Source: an uncultured Bacilli bacterium
GTDB taxonomy: Bacteria; Bacillota_I; Bacilli_A; RFN20; CAG-826
Direction: 5' to 3'
NCBI GenBank assembly: GCA_944358895.1
Contig: CALVSB010000014.1
Coordinates: 1-35,397 of the forward strand
DNA length: 35,397 nt
Notes under the pieces: generated by a model
What the model saw: the letters and a program-made list of their open reading frames with translations, nothing else
The model's database searches: none
Told to the model about the DNA's origin: nothing
Shown: positions 1 through 8,336 of the stretch, piece after piece
Layout of the letters: each line of letters opens with the position of its first letter
How positions within the stretch are numbered: the first letter of the stretch is position 1
Position numbers and translations under genes: made by a program

Positions 1-72
1 AATACCGGGCGGCATCCGCGTTGACGAACTGAGAGAAGCCTAGAGATAATAGTGTCCAGGATTTGGGGTACA
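1..72 (+). mobile_element. Right-hand end of an IS3-family (IS150-like) insertion sequence, cut by the window edge
   Basis: The sequence ends in a GTGTCC..TTTGGGGTACA arrangement (51-72) typical of the right terminus of IS150-type IS3 elements, where a short AT/GT-rich tail follows the transposase stop codon. The last 11 bases (62-72) recur in inverted orientation at 35355-35365, as expected for the two ends of one IS type. The rest of the element lies outside the window. The family assignment rests on this terminus and on a ten-codon transposase tail only. Confidence 0.5.
3..32 (+). CDS. Extreme C-terminus of an IS3-family transposase (partial)
   Basis: The frame reads YRAASALTN and then TGA. 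IS150-type orfB transposases commonly end in a ...SPVEYR-like motif followed by a few residues, and the stop sits about 40 bases before the inverted repeat, as here. Only nine residues are visible, so the identification depends on the adjacent IS terminus rather than on the peptide itself. Confidence 0.35.
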   Translation, partial: YRAASALTN

Positions 73-152
73 CATCAATCAGCCGTGGCTTTTCTTTTTT
101 TTCGAACGTGCCTTGATTAAAAGCCATCATGGGACAGCCATTGGAAGAGGCG

Positions 153-190
153 AAAAAAAAGGAGGGCCTTCCTGGCAAGAAGGCCTTCCC
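153..190 (-). terminator. Rho-independent terminator of the proS operon
   Basis: Read on the minus strand, GGGAAGGCCTTC and GGAAGGCCCTCC form a GC-rich stem around a loop of about six bases, directly followed by eight T residues (complement of 153-160). It lies about 60 bases after the proS stop codon and nothing else uses that strand here. Confidence 0.85.
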
Positions 191-250
191 GAAGATGATC
201 AATGCATTAGGCGCGAAAAGGCGTCTCCTTCTCGTCTCAAAGGGACTCCG

Positions 251-1687
251 TCAATAAGCCTTGGCGAAGTAGGCGACGATCGCCGCCGGCTTCCCGCAGA
301 TGGGGCAGGTCTTGCCTTCGACCCCTTCCTTGTAGATGCACCGGGCGGTGCCGCCGCTGGTGAGTTCCTTGATCTTCAGCTCGCACTCCTCTTCGCCGCA
401 ATAGGCCATCCGGGCATAGCCGCCCTTATCGAGGGCTGCCTTCAGCTCGTCGAGGGTCTCGACGTCGACGATCGAGGCCTCGAGCCGCTTCTTCGCGGCC
501 TGATACATCCCTTCCTGGATTTCCTTCAGGAGTTCGGGGACGAGCTTTTCAAGGTCATCGAGCTTGACCGTCCGCTTTTCGCCCGAGAAGCGGATCGAGA
601 GGGAAGCCTCGCCCTTCTCGAGATCGCGGGGACCGATTTCGAGGCGGAGGGGGATACCCTTCATCTCGTACTCGGCGAACTTCCAGCCCGGGGTCTTGGA
701 CGGATCGATGTCGAGCTTGACCCGGATGCCAAGCTTCTTCAGGCGTTCATAGACATCCTTGCAGGCCGTCTGGACCTTCTCGTCGTTGACCCGGATGCCG
801 ACGATGACGACTTGGCTCGGGGCCACCATCGGCGGGAGGACGAGGCCGTTGTCGTCGCCGTGGACCATGATGACGGCCCCGACGAGGCGGGTCGAGATAC
901 CCCACGAGGACTGATACGGGGTCTCGAGGGTGTTGTTCCTTCCGAGGAAGGAGATGCCAGCCGCCTTGGCAAAGCCTTGGCCAAGGTAGTGCGAGGTGCC
1001 GGCCTGGAGGGCCTTTCCGTCGTGCATGAGGGCCTCGATCGCATAGGTAGCGACGGCCCCGGCGAAAGTCTCGTGCTTGCTCTTCTTGCCCTTGAGGAAG
1101 GGAATGGCCAGGCACTCGCGGCCGATCCGGTCATAGACCTCGAGCATCTCGAGGGCATTGTCGTTGGCTTCCTTTTCCGTCTCGAAAAGGCAGTGTCCTT
1201 CCTGCCAGAGGAATTCGCTCCCCCGGAGGAAGGGCCGGGTCGTCTTTTCCCAGCGGACGACCGAGCACCACTGGTTGAAGCGCTTCGGGAGGTCGCGGTA
1301 GCTCTTCACCAGCCGCTTGTAGAGGTCGCTGAAGAGGATCTCGCTCGTCGGGCGGATGACGAGGGGATCGGCGAGCTCATTGCCGCCGCCGACGGTCGCG
1401 ACGAGGATTTCCGGGGCAAAGCCCTCGACATGGTCCTTTTCCTTGTTGAACATCGACATCGGGATGACCATCGGGAGATAGACGTTCTCGGCGCCCTTCT
1501 CCTTGAAAAGAGGGTCGGCAAAGGCCTTGATGGCCTCCCAGATGCCATAGCCGTAGGGCAGGTAGTTGATGAAGCCCTTGACGGGGCTATAGTCCATCAG
1601 CTCGGCTTTCCGGCAGACGTCGGTATACCATTTGGCGAAATCGACGTCGCGGGAAGTGATCGCATCGTTTTTCTTATCCATGTTCAT
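251..1687 (-). CDS. proS: Prolyl-tRNA synthetase, type 3 (archaeal/eukaryotic-like)
   Basis: Class II aminoacyl-tRNA synthetase that charges tRNA-Pro with proline in the cytoplasm. At 478 residues, without the editing (INS) domain of the long bacterial type, it fits the short type-3 form. Visible hallmarks are the motif 2 region (VVRWEKTTRPFLRGSEFLWQ), the TPYQSSWGIS and VHGDDNGLVLPP region, an anticodon-binding domain (about 280-390), and a C-terminal zinc-binding domain with CGEEEC and CPICG, closing with the conserved C-terminal tyrosine (AKAY). The start overlaps the stop of the preceding gene as ATGA, with GGGAAAGG just upstream, so the two are translated as a coupled operon. No T-box leader is present because the gene begins inside the operon. 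Type-3 ProS is known in Mollicutes, Deinococci and some Bacilli and Clostridia. Confidence 0.95.
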   Translation of the reverse strand: MNMDKKNDAITSRDVDFAKWYTDVCRKAELMDYSPVKGFINYLPYGYGIWEAIKAFADPLFKEKGAENVYLPMVIPMSMFNKEKDHVEGFAPEILVATVGGGNELADPLVIRPTSEILFSDLYKRLVKSYRDLPKRFNQWCSVVRWEKTTRPFLRGSEFLWQEGHCLFETEKEANDNALEMLEVYDRIGRECLAIPFLKGKKSKHETFAGAVATYAIEALMHDGKALQAGTSHYLGQGFAKAAGISFLGRNNTLETPYQSSWGISTRLVGAVIMVHGDDNGLVLPPMVAPSQVVIVGIRVNDEKVQTACKDVYERLKKLGIRVKLDIDPSKTPGWKFAEYEMKGIPLRLEIGPRDLEKGEASLSIRFSGEKRTVKLDDLEKLVPELLKEIQEGMYQAAKKRLEASIVDVETLDELKAALDKGGYARMAYCGEEECELKIKELTSGGTARCIYKEGVEGKTCPICGKPAAIVAYFAKAY

Positions 1688-3456
1688 TTCCTTTCCCTGA
1701 GCGCTTGGATGCGCTGGATGTTCTTGGGGCCGATCGGGCGGAGGTTGGCGTCGAAGGGAGCGAAGCAGTCGGAGGAGATGTAATCGATCCCGCTTCCGAC
1801 GACAAGTTCCAAGGCCATCCAGTTGATGAGGTTCATGGCCACGATCGGTTTCTTATAGCGAAGCAGCTTTTCCACGAGGGCGTGGAGCTGGGTGCGGACG
1901 AGGCTGTCCATATGGGGTCCGGCCGCCTTCTGGAAGTCGACGTAGAAGGCATCGGCCAATTGGTAGCAGCTCGGGTTGAGCGAGAGGCTGTTCCCAGCGA
2001 GGAGGAAGGCAATCTGGAAGCCCTTGTCCTTGAGGGAAGAAAGAGCCAATAGGAAGTCGTCGAGCCCGCCGGGCCCGATCGACTGGGCACAATCTTCTTC
2101 CTTGAAGAGGAAGACGATATTGGCGTCCTTGGCCGAGCGGTACCGCGGGAAGAAGCTCTGGACGAGGCTGAGCTCGTCGTAGCGCACCGGATAGACAAGC
2201 TTCTGGGACTTGAGTTCACGCTGGGCGACGAAGCGGTTGACCAATGTCTTGGCGATATGGGCGAAAAGATTCTTGTCGTCCATGGCCCGCCGGGCATAGT
2301 TCTTCAGCTCGTCGATCGTCGCAAAGGAAGTATTGACCGGCCGCGCCTCGGCCAAATAGGCATAGACGAAGCGCCGGGCCACCGCATAGACCGGCCGGTA
2401 GGAGAAGGCGATCCGCCGGTCTTCGATGATCCGGTCGACTTCGTTTTTGAAGACGCCGATCTCGTCGACCTTGGCCAAAGGCTCCTTGTCCTTGTCGAAG
2501 AACTCGAAGCCGATGCCCGCCTCGCGGGCGGAGAGAGCCGCGGACCGGCTCTCGGCCACGATGGCATCGGCGTCGCCCGGCAGGTCGCGGTTGACGACGA
2601 TCCCGATCCGGCATTCGTAGAGGGGTTCGCGTTTCTTGCGCGTGGTGATAAGGAGGGCGTCGATGCCTTTGCCGGAGCGGAGGGCGAAGTCGATGGCCTC
2701 GCTTTTCTCCGACATGTCGAAGTTGGCGACGAGGAATTCACTCTCCGAGCATTGGATGAGGCGCTGGCTGCCTTTGACATAAGGAGAGATGAGGGTCCGG
2801 AAGCGGCTGGAGAGATCCTTTCCAACTTTGGGGTGGCCTTTGTTTTTGCCGCCCTTCTTCGGAAAGAAGGAGAAACAGAAGGTGAACCCGTTGGCGTAGC
2901 CGTTGCTCTTGAGGGCTTCCGCGAATTCCGACTCGGTGGAGAGATGCTGGCCGGAAGAGGAGGAATTGGGGGCGAGGCCCGAGAGGAGGTAACTCTCGAG
3001 GTGAAGGGTACCTTTTGGCAGGTCGAGGCCGGTCGTCTTGAGGAAGCTCGGGACCAGCTGGCGATTCCGCCGCTTGCCGATGTAAACGTCGAGCTCGAGG
3101 TAATCGGGGGTTACCTTGCCGTCAAGCAAATCGTCCACCCAAGTCGAGAGGCGTTCCCGCTCGGAAGCCGGGAACGAGGCATAGAACTGCGCGCAGGTCG
3201 AGGTCTTGACGTCGGCCATGTCGCTCAAATTGAAATAGGTTACCTGATCGTCCATTCGGTTGACCCGGTAGAAGCGGACGGTCGAGGTTTCGCGCTGGAT
3301 GGTCAAAAGGTACCGCTTCTCGCGGTAAACCGAATATCCGAAATGGATTCCGAGGCCGATGACGACGGCCAAAAGGGCCACTAGGATTGCCGCGAGGGTA
3401 AAGAGGCCATGCCACATCCCCGGATCATCGAACGAGATAAGGAAAAGTTTGTCCAT
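1684..3456 (-). CDS. Membrane protein with degenerate PAS/GGDEF/EAL-like domains
   Basis: 590 residues when started at the ATG at 3456. An upstream extension of the frame would run through the tRNA gene and is rejected. One membrane segment (about 14-42) is followed by a PAS-like region (about 60-150), a GGDEF-like fold (about 165-330) and an EAL-like fold (about 340-590). The key motifs are altered: the GGDEF position reads SESEF, the EAL position reads LAEAR, and the AEGVE position reads MNLINW, while the late barrel shape and a DYISSDCFAPF segment persist. It is therefore unlikely to make or hydrolyse c-di-GMP; it could bind a nucleotide or act as a scaffold. It heads an operon with proS. 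A perfect TATAAT lies ten bases upstream of the ATG with no Shine-Dalgarno sequence. The domain calls are by eye, from spacing and local pattern. Confidence 0.65.
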   Translation of the reverse strand: MDKLFLISFDDPGMWHGLFTLAAILVALLAVVIGLGIHFGYSVYREKRYLLTIQRETSTVRFYRVNRMDDQVTYFNLSDMADVKTSTCAQFYASFPASERERLSTWVDDLLDGKVTPDYLELDVYIGKRRNRQLVPSFLKTTGLDLPKGTLHLESYLLSGLAPNSSSSGQHLSTESEFAEALKSNGYANGFTFCFSFFPKKGGKNKGHPKVGKDLSSRFRTLISPYVKGSQRLIQCSESEFLVANFDMSEKSEAIDFALRSGKGIDALLITTRKKREPLYECRIGIVVNRDLPGDADAIVAESRSAALSAREAGIGFEFFDKDKEPLAKVDEIGVFKNEVDRIIEDRRIAFSYRPVYAVARRFVYAYLAEARPVNTSFATIDELKNYARRAMDDKNLFAHIAKTLVNRFVAQRELKSQKLVYPVRYDELSLVQSFFPRYRSAKDANIVFLFKEEDCAQSIGPGGLDDFLLALSSLKDKGFQIAFLLAGNSLSLNPSCYQLADAFYVDFQKAAGPHMDSLVRTQLHALVEKLLRYKKPIVAMNLINWMALELVVGSGIDYISSDCFAPFDANLRPIGPKNIQRIQALRERK

Positions 3457-3466
3457 CCGCCGTGGG

Positions 3467-3472
3467 ATTATA
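3467..3472 (-). promoter_or_regulatory. Perfect -10 box (TATAAT) ten bases before the start codon
   Basis: On the minus strand TATAAT is followed by ten bases and then ATG (3456). No good -35 box is seen at 16-18 bases. If this is the promoter, the mRNA would have a leader of only about three bases. Confidence 0.45.
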
Positions 3473-3510
3473 GCCTCTTTTTCCCTCTCCCTCCTAGAGG
3501 GAGCAATTGC

Positions 3511-3539
3511 TTGCAGGGAAGTCAAAGTAGGGTTATGAT
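3511..3539 (+). promoter_or_regulatory. Promoter of tRNA-Ser
   Basis: TTGCAG (3511-3516), a 17-base spacer and TATGAT (3534-3539), ending ten bases before the first base of the tRNA. This is a good sigma-70/SigA match in the right position. Confidence 0.7.
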
Positions 3540-3548
3540 ACGTCGCAC

Positions 3549-3639
3549 GGAGAATTACCCAAGAGGCTGAAGGGGTCAGTTTCGAAAACTGATAGTGGGT
3601 GCAAGCCCAGCCGGGGTTCAAATCCCCGATTCTCCGCCA
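3549..3639 (+). tRNA. tRNA-Ser(CGA), CCA encoded
   Basis: Acceptor arms GGAGAAT (3549-3555) and ATTCTCC (3629-3635) pair perfectly, followed by discriminator G and an encoded CCA. The anticodon stem-loop TCAGT-TTCGAAA-ACTGA gives anticodon CGA, reading UCG. A long variable arm (GTGGGTGCAAGCCCAG) identifies class II serine tRNA, and the T arm CCGGGGTTCAAATCCCCG is canonical. It is a single gene with its own promoter and terminator. Confidence 0.95.
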
Positions 3640-3652
3640 CCTTGATAATTAG

Positions 3653-3678
3653 ATGCGATGTCTCATCGCATTTTTTTG
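3653..3678 (+). terminator. Rho-independent terminator of tRNA-Ser
   Basis: ATGCGATG, a three-base loop (TCT) and CATCGCAT form an eight-base-pair stem that runs into a tract of seven to eight T residues, 13 bases after the CCA end. Confidence 0.92.
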
Positions 3679-3772
3679 TTATTCTCGCCACGTCGCTTCC
3701 GCGCATTGAAGTCCCGTTTTTCATTTTTAAAGAGGCTTTTGCGGCGATTTTCCAGGCTTAAACAACAAATAT

Positions 3773-3801
3773 TTGACACAGATAATACAGCGGTCTAACG
3801 T
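3773..3801 (+). promoter_or_regulatory. Promoter of the GntR-ABC operon, apparently leaderless
   Basis: Consensus -35 TTGACA (3773-3778), a 17-base spacer and -10 TAACGT (3796-3801). The ATG of the regulator begins six bases later, at the expected transcription start, and has no Shine-Dalgarno sequence. The spacer could also carry the regulator's own operator; I could not define a clean palindrome. Confidence 0.6.
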
Positions 3802-3807
3802 AAAGTC

Positions 3808-4173
3808 ATGAAGCAACCGATGACCCTTCCCGGAAGCGGGCCGGTGAGCGAGCGCCTCTACGCTCTCACCAAACGCCTCATCGAAAGCGGGGCTTACCCG
3901 GCCTTTTCCTATCTTCCGAGCGCCCGGGAAACGGCTGAGATGTTCGGGATCAATCCCAATACGGTCGTCAAAGCCTACCGCCGCCTCGAAAGCGAAGGTT
4001 TCCTCGACTGCCTCGACCGCAAGGGCTACCGGGTAAAGGAGACCAATCCCGGAGAGGAGCGGAGACTCCAGCTCGACCGCCTGCTCCTCCCGATCGCCGA
4101 GGCCGGTTATGGCACCGACGAGGTAGACCAGGCCTATCGGAAGCTCATGAAAGGAGACGGCCATGATCATTAA
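3808..4173 (+). CDS. GntR-family (YtrA subfamily) transcriptional regulator
   Basis: A short 121-residue GntR repressor: a winged helix-turn-helix (about 12-78, with the typical LPSARETAEMFGINPNTVVKAYRRLE signature, given here as its core) and only a short alpha-helical tail instead of a large effector domain. This is the YtrA architecture, in which the regulator is encoded first in an operon with an ABC transporter and usually represses it. The stop overlaps the start of the ATPase gene by 11 bases. In characterised relatives (B. subtilis ytr) the operon responds to cell-wall-active antibiotics; that role is inferred from family and context only. The first ATG sits at the predicted transcription start with no ribosome-binding site, so initiation may be leaderless. 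Confidence 0.88.
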   Translation: MKQPMTLPGSGPVSERLYALTKRLIESGAYPAFSYLPSARETAEMFGINPNTVVKAYRRLESEGFLDCLDRKGYRVKETNPGEERRLQLDRLLLPIAEAGYGTDEVDQAYRKLMKGDGHDH

Positions 4174-5041
4174 AGCCGACCGCATCAAGAAGAAGCTGGG
4201 CAAGACGATGGCCCTGAACGACCTTTCCTTCGAAATCAAAGAAGGAATCGTCGGCCTCGTCGGGCGGAACGGAGCCGGCAAAAGCACCCTGCTCCGGGCT
4301 CTGTCCGGGGTTTATTCCCTCGATGGGGGAACCCTCACCTGCGACGACGTTCCCATTTCCCTTCAAAAGCCGCCGAAGGGAACCTTCTTCCTTCCCGACG
4401 ACCCCTACTACCCAAGCCGCCTGACCCTCCTCGGGCTTTATGAATTTCTCTCCCTTTACTACAAACTCGACAAGGAAGCCCTCCTGTCTCTAGCGGGATC
4501 CCTCGGCCTACCGACCGACAAATTCATCTCGAGCTTCTCGAAGGGCATGAGGCGGCAAGCCTACCTCGCGGCTGCCCTCTCGGTCGACGCCCGGCTCCTT
4601 CTTCTCGACGAAGCCTTCGACGGCCTCGATCCCCTGGCCCTCGAAAAGGTCAAGGGCATGATCATCGACCGCTATGCCGGGCAAGACAAGATCGTCATCA
4701 TCGCCAGCCACAACATCGTCTCCCTCGAGCGGCTGAGCGACACCTTCCTCCTCATCGACGGCGGGAAGCTCAGCGAAAACGGCTCGAGCGAGGAAATCGC
4801 CAAGGGACTAAGGAAAATCCAGGTCGTCTTTGCCCTGCCCGCATCCGAAAGTGATCTCGAGGCTCTCGGGATCGACGTCATCGGCTACCGCGCCCAAGGG
4901 GCGATGGTCGAGTTCATGACCCATAGCGAGGACGCCATCGAACTCATCCGCAAGCGCTTCGCCCCGCCCTACATCAACCTGGCGCCTCTATCGAGCACCG
5001 AAATCATCGCCTACGCGATGGAGGAAGGAGAGAAGAAATGA
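4163..5041 (+). CDS. ABC transporter ATP-binding protein (YtrB-like)
   Basis: 292-residue ATPase: Walker A GRNGAGKST (34-42), signature FSKGM (125-129, a variant of LSGGQ), Walker B LLLLDE (145-150) and the switch histidine in IIASHN. The region after about 215 is a small C-terminal domain as in drug or lantibiotic exporter ATPases (EcsA/YtrB/BcrA type). It pairs with the membrane protein encoded next, whose start overlaps its stop as ATGA. AAAGGAG precedes its ATG at the proper distance. The substrate is unknown; export of, or protection from, a membrane- or wall-acting compound is the usual role. Confidence 0.9.
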   Translation: MIIKADRIKKKLGKTMALNDLSFEIKEGIVGLVGRNGAGKSTLLRALSGVYSLDGGTLTCDDVPISLQKPPKGTFFLPDDPYYPSRLTLLGLYEFLSLYYKLDKEALLSLAGSLGLPTDKFISSFSKGMRRQAYLAAALSVDARLLLLDEAFDGLDPLALEKVKGMIIDRYAGQDKIVIIASHNIVSLERLSDTFLLIDGGKLSENGSSEEIAKGLRKIQVVFALPASESDLEALGIDVIGYRAQGAMVEFMTHSEDAIELIRKRFAPPYINLAPLSSTEIIAYAMEEGEKK

Positions 5042-6135
5042 ACCCCCGCTATTTTCTCTGGCAGCTCCGCCGCTGGCTCGGCTTCGGGATCGTCTATCTT
5101 TCCCTCACCCTCGGCGTCACGGTCCTCGTTCCCTTCCTCACCAAGCCGGACGCCAACGTCCTGACCTCGGTCTTTTCCGCCTCCTCCCTCGTTCCTCTTT
5201 CCTTCGGCTCGGCTTTCGCCATCCTCATGGCCGGGCTTACGTTCTCCTATCGTTACAGTCGCCGCTCGAGCGACTACTTCCTCTCCCTTCCGACCCACCC
5301 GATGGAGGTCCGGCTGACGAGAATGGTCATCAGTCTCGTCTACATCCTCGTTCCCTATATCCTCTCCCACTTCCTATTAGCCGCCATCGTCGCGCTCCGC
5401 TTCGGGGGCGTCGGGGCCGGGCTCCTCTTCGGGACCTTCGGCTACGGCCTCGCCATGCTCGTCGCGACATACCTTCTCTTCCTTTTCCCCTTCGCCCGGG
5501 CCAAGACCGTCTTCGAGGCTCTCTTCCTCCTCGTCCTCGTCAATGCCATCTTCAGCCTCGACTTATTGCCCTATGACCTCTACGTCTTCCTGAGCCCGAT
5601 GGGCGGCGGCTACAATGACCCCAATGCCCCAACGGGCTACATGAGCATGATCATGTCCGCCCTGACCCCCATGGGCGTGTCCTTCCCGAGCCTTAGCTAT
5701 TCTTCGATCATCGCTCCGCTTCTTCTAGGAGGGAAAATCGATCTAGCCGTCGACCTGAATGCCTGCTTCACCGTCGCCAAGATGGTCGCCTATCCCCTCC
5801 TCGGCCTTGCCTCCGGGGCAACCGCCCTCTTCCTCAAGGAGCCCTCGGGCGAGAAGATGGGGGTCACAAGCAAAGGACCCTCGGTCGAACGCTACCTCCT
5901 CCACTATTTCATGGCCGAGCTCGCCCTCATGCTCGGCTCCTCGGCCCTCGTCTTCACGGGGCTCCAAATCATCCCGGTCATCCTCATCATCGTCTATCTC
6001 GTCTTCTACTATGGCGTCGTGAGTCTCTACGGCCGTTCTTTCGTTCCGAGCAAATACGACCTACCCGGTTATGGGCTGAGCTTGGCCTTCTTCCTTATCG
6101 GGATCATCACCTGCGCGGTGGCCATGTACGCCTAA
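5038..6135 (+). CDS. ABC transporter permease of the GntR-linked operon
   Basis: 365-residue polytopic membrane protein with about eight hydrophobic segments (the first near residues 14-35, others near 50-75, 95-125, 130-160, 165-185, 235-260, 285-310 and 335-362). It has the ABC-2/YtrC-like arrangement, including the paired short loop RRSSDYFLSLPTHP after the second segment, a pattern seen in ABC-2 exporters. Coupled by an ATGA overlap to the ATPase gene and followed by a strong terminator, it completes a three-gene operon. No substrate can be read from the sequence. Confidence 0.82.
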   Translation: MNPRYFLWQLRRWLGFGIVYLSLTLGVTVLVPFLTKPDANVLTSVFSASSLVPLSFGSAFAILMAGLTFSYRYSRRSSDYFLSLPTHPMEVRLTRMVISLVYILVPYILSHFLLAAIVALRFGGVGAGLLFGTFGYGLAMLVATYLLFLFPFARAKTVFEALFLLVLVNAIFSLDLLPYDLYVFLSPMGGGYNDPNAPTGYMSMIMSALTPMGVSFPSLSYSSIIAPLLLGGKIDLAVDLNACFTVAKMVAYPLLGLASGATALFLKEPSGEKMGVTSKGPSVERYLLHYFMAELALMLGSSALVFTGLQIIPVILIIVYLVFYYGVVSLYGRSFVPSKYDLPGYGLSLAFFLIGIITCAVAMYA

Positions 6136-6164
6136 AACAGATAAAAGAGCGACCTTTTGCATAA

Positions 6165-6206
6165 GAAAAACGGACCTGGAAAGGAGTAACTAGGTCCGTT
6201 TTTTCC
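6165..6206. terminator. Bidirectional terminator between the ABC operon and the rhamnose operon
   Basis: AACGGACCT (6169-6177) pairs with AGGTCCGTT (6192-6200), flanked by A residues on the left and a T-rich run on the right, so it can stop transcription from both sides. It lies 4 bases beyond the rhaB stop codon and about 30 bases beyond the permease stop codon. Confidence 0.88.
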
Positions 6207-6210
6207 TTGT

Positions 6211-7518
6211 TTAGAGAATCGAGAGGATGTTTCCAAGCCCCGTCGCTTCGCTCGGGCCGGTGAAGACCGGGAGCCCGGTCTCGACGGCCGTCAGTTCGTT
6301 CAGGTAGAGGTTTTTGCTGCCGCCCCCGAAGATGCGGACGCCCCGCGGAGTCATGGAGGTAAGCCGCGCGAGTTCTTTGACACTCCGGGCATACTCCTTG
6401 GCTAACGAGACGTAGACGGCCTTGAAGTAGTCGCCCGGCGTCTTCGGCAGGGCATAGCCGCCCCTCCTTAGAAGGAGGTCGAGGGCCTCTTTCATCGTCG
6501 AGGGATTCATCAGTTCGTTGGCCGTCGGGTCGAAATGGCCCGCGTAGGAGCTCATTCGCGCGAGTTCCACCGCTTTGGTGATCGGCTCGTCGGGAAGGAT
6601 CTCGGCTTTGAGGCGGTTGGCCATCCACATCCCGGAGATGTTCTTGAGGAAGCGAACCTCGCCCGGATGGGAAAGTTCGTTGGAGAAGCCTTTTTCGAAA
6701 GCTTCCTTGGAGAGGCAAGGCTCGGGGCTAAGGATTCCGATGAGGGACCAGGTGCCCGAAGAGATGAGGATCTCGCCCTCCTTGGCAAGGGAGCCGAGGA
6801 AGGCCGCGGCCGTATCGTGGGAGAGGGCGGCCCGGACCTCGAGGTCGAAGCCGATCGCCTCCTTTACTTCCTCCTTGAGATGCCCGATCGGGGTACCGGC
6901 TCCCGCCACTTCGTAGAAGAAGGAAGGGGCAAGCCCCAGTTCCCTGAGGATTTCCTCCGAGAAGGAACCGCCGCCCGGGATAAGGAGGCCGGAAGTCGAG
7001 GCAATCGAGAGTTCGTTGACCTTTTTCCCGGTGAGGAGATAGGCCAGGTAGCAAGGGAAGAAGAGGAGGCCTTTGGCCTTCTTTAGCTTCCCGCTTTCCC
7101 TATCGAGGTAGAGCTGATAGACGCTATTGAACTCCATCGGCTGGATGCCGGTGAGCTCGAAGAGGCGCTCGGGGGCCATAAAGCGTTCCTTGACCCCGGA
7201 GGTCCGGGCGTCGCGGTAGGAAACGACGTCCCCGATAAGGTGGTCGTTTTCGTCGAGCAAAGCGTAGTCGACCCCGAAGGAATCGATGCCGAGAAGGTAG
7301 GGTTCTTTTCCTAGTTCGCGGCATTTCTTGAGGCCGGCGAGGATTTCGGCAAAAAGGGCGGCGGCATCCCAATGGCAATGCCCGTCCCCGTCGTCGACGA
7401 GCGGCGTCTTGAAGCGATGGACCTCCTCGAGGCTCCGCTTCCCCTCCTCCGAAAGGGAGGAGAGGAGGAGCCGCCCCGAAGTGGCGCCGATGTCGACGGC
7501 CGCTTCGTAGCGCTTCAT
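6211..7518 (-). CDS. rhaB: L-rhamnulokinase
   Basis: Phosphorylates L-rhamnulose with ATP to L-rhamnulose 1-phosphate. It is a 435-residue FGGY-family kinase: the N-terminal phosphate-binding motif DIGATSGR (9-16), the DSFGVDYALLD segment of the first domain, the catalytic-aspartate motif SHDTAAAF in the second domain (about 233-240), and the adenine-binding GGGSKNLYLN near the C-terminus are all present. Length and motifs match rhamnulokinase rather than xylulo- or glycerol kinase. It is the last gene of the long minus-strand operon; its ATG overlaps the stop of rhaD by four bases, and the terminator follows at once. Confidence 0.95.
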   Translation of the reverse strand: MKRYEAAVDIGATSGRLLLSSLSEEGKRSLEEVHRFKTPLVDDGDGHCHWDAAALFAEILAGLKKCRELGKEPYLLGIDSFGVDYALLDENDHLIGDVVSYRDARTSGVKERFMAPERLFELTGIQPMEFNSVYQLYLDRESGKLKKAKGLLFFPCYLAYLLTGKKVNELSIASTSGLLIPGGGSFSEEILRELGLAPSFFYEVAGAGTPIGHLKEEVKEAIGFDLEVRAALSHDTAAAFLGSLAKEGEILISSGTWSLIGILSPEPCLSKEAFEKGFSNELSHPGEVRFLKNISGMWMANRLKAEILPDEPITKAVELARMSSYAGHFDPTANELMNPSTMKEALDLLLRRGGYALPKTPGDYFKAVYVSLAKEYARSVKELARLTSMTPRGVRIFGGGSKNLYLNELTAVETGLPVFTGPSEATGLGNILSIL

Positions 7519-8327
7519 TTGAGGTAGCCGGGATGGGGGACGAGGCCGAAGTGGTCGGCGATGGCCTTGAGCCCTTCGTCGTCGATGTCGTTGACGATCT
7601 TATGGCCAAGTTCTCCCATCATGATCTGAGCCGCCTTTTCGACGGTCTCGATGAGGCCGAAGGCTTCGTCGATCGTTTCCCCGGAGCCATAGACCCCGTG
7701 GAGCGACCAGACGACGACCCGGTATTCCTTCATCTTCTCGGCCGTCGCGACGCCGATTTCGTTGGTCCCGCAGAGCATCCAGGGAAGGACGCCGACGCCT
7801 TCGGGGAAGACGACGATCGACTCGGTCATCGTCCGCCAGAGGGCCAAGGTGAGTTCCTTCTCGTCGAGCTTCACGAGGTGGGTAAGGGTCAATAGGTTCG
7901 TAGGATGGGTGTGCATGACGACCCGGTTCTTCGGGTTGACCTTGAGGCGGGTCGCATGGCACATGAGGTGGGCATAGACTTCGCTCGTGAAGGAGCCATT
8001 GTCCTCGAAGCCCCAGTGGAGATGGGCGATTTTCCCGTCGTCGGAGATGGTGATGACCCCGATGTTCTTCCTAGGATCGCCCTTGGTGTTCCGGAAATAG
8101 CCGCCGGTCCGCGTGATGGCGAAGGTCTTCCCGCGGACGATTTCGTCGGCGACGATCGGGAGCGGAATCTCCCGGATCGTCTCCTTCGGGACGTAGGTTT
8201 CGACCTCTTCGGGCGAGAGGAGCATCGAGACGTTGCCGCCGTTCCGCTCGTCCCAGCCGAGGCGGTACATGTTGTCGATGATGGAGAGATATTGCCCGAT
8301 GGACGGGCACTCAAGGATTTTTTCCAT
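7515..8327 (-). CDS. rhaD: L-rhamnulose-1-phosphate aldolase
   Basis: Zinc-dependent class II aldolase that splits L-rhamnulose 1-phosphate into dihydroxyacetone phosphate and L-lactaldehyde. The 270 residues match E. coli RhaD in length. The zinc-binding HTHPTN motif (about 140-145), an upstream catalytic-glutamate region (WDERNGGNVS) and the third histidine in SLHGVYGSG are visible. It lies between rhaA and rhaB, with GTGAGGAG as ribosome-binding site nine bases downstream of the rhaA stop. Confidence 0.95.
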   Translation of the reverse strand: MEKILECPSIGQYLSIIDNMYRLGWDERNGGNVSMLLSPEEVETYVPKETIREIPLPIVADEIVRGKTFAITRTGGYFRNTKGDPRKNIGVITISDDGKIAHLHWGFEDNGSFTSEVYAHLMCHATRLKVNPKNRVVMHTHPTNLLTLTHLVKLDEKELTLALWRTMTESIVVFPEGVGVLPWMLCGTNEIGVATAEKMKEYRVVVWSLHGVYGSGETIDEAFGLIETVEKAAQIMMGELGHKIVNDIDDEGLKAIADHFGLVPHPGYLK

Positions 8328-8336
8328 GGCTGCTCC

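Noticed and set aside
1688..3456. T-box riboswitch for proS
   Set aside because: The sequence upstream of proS is coding, and no T-box core or specifier hairpin was found ahead of the operon.
3533..3724. A 63-codon minus-strand frame ending up with an NRGFEPRLG-like peptide
   Set aside because: It is the well-known artefact of translating the antisense of a tRNA T arm; it covers tRNA-Ser.
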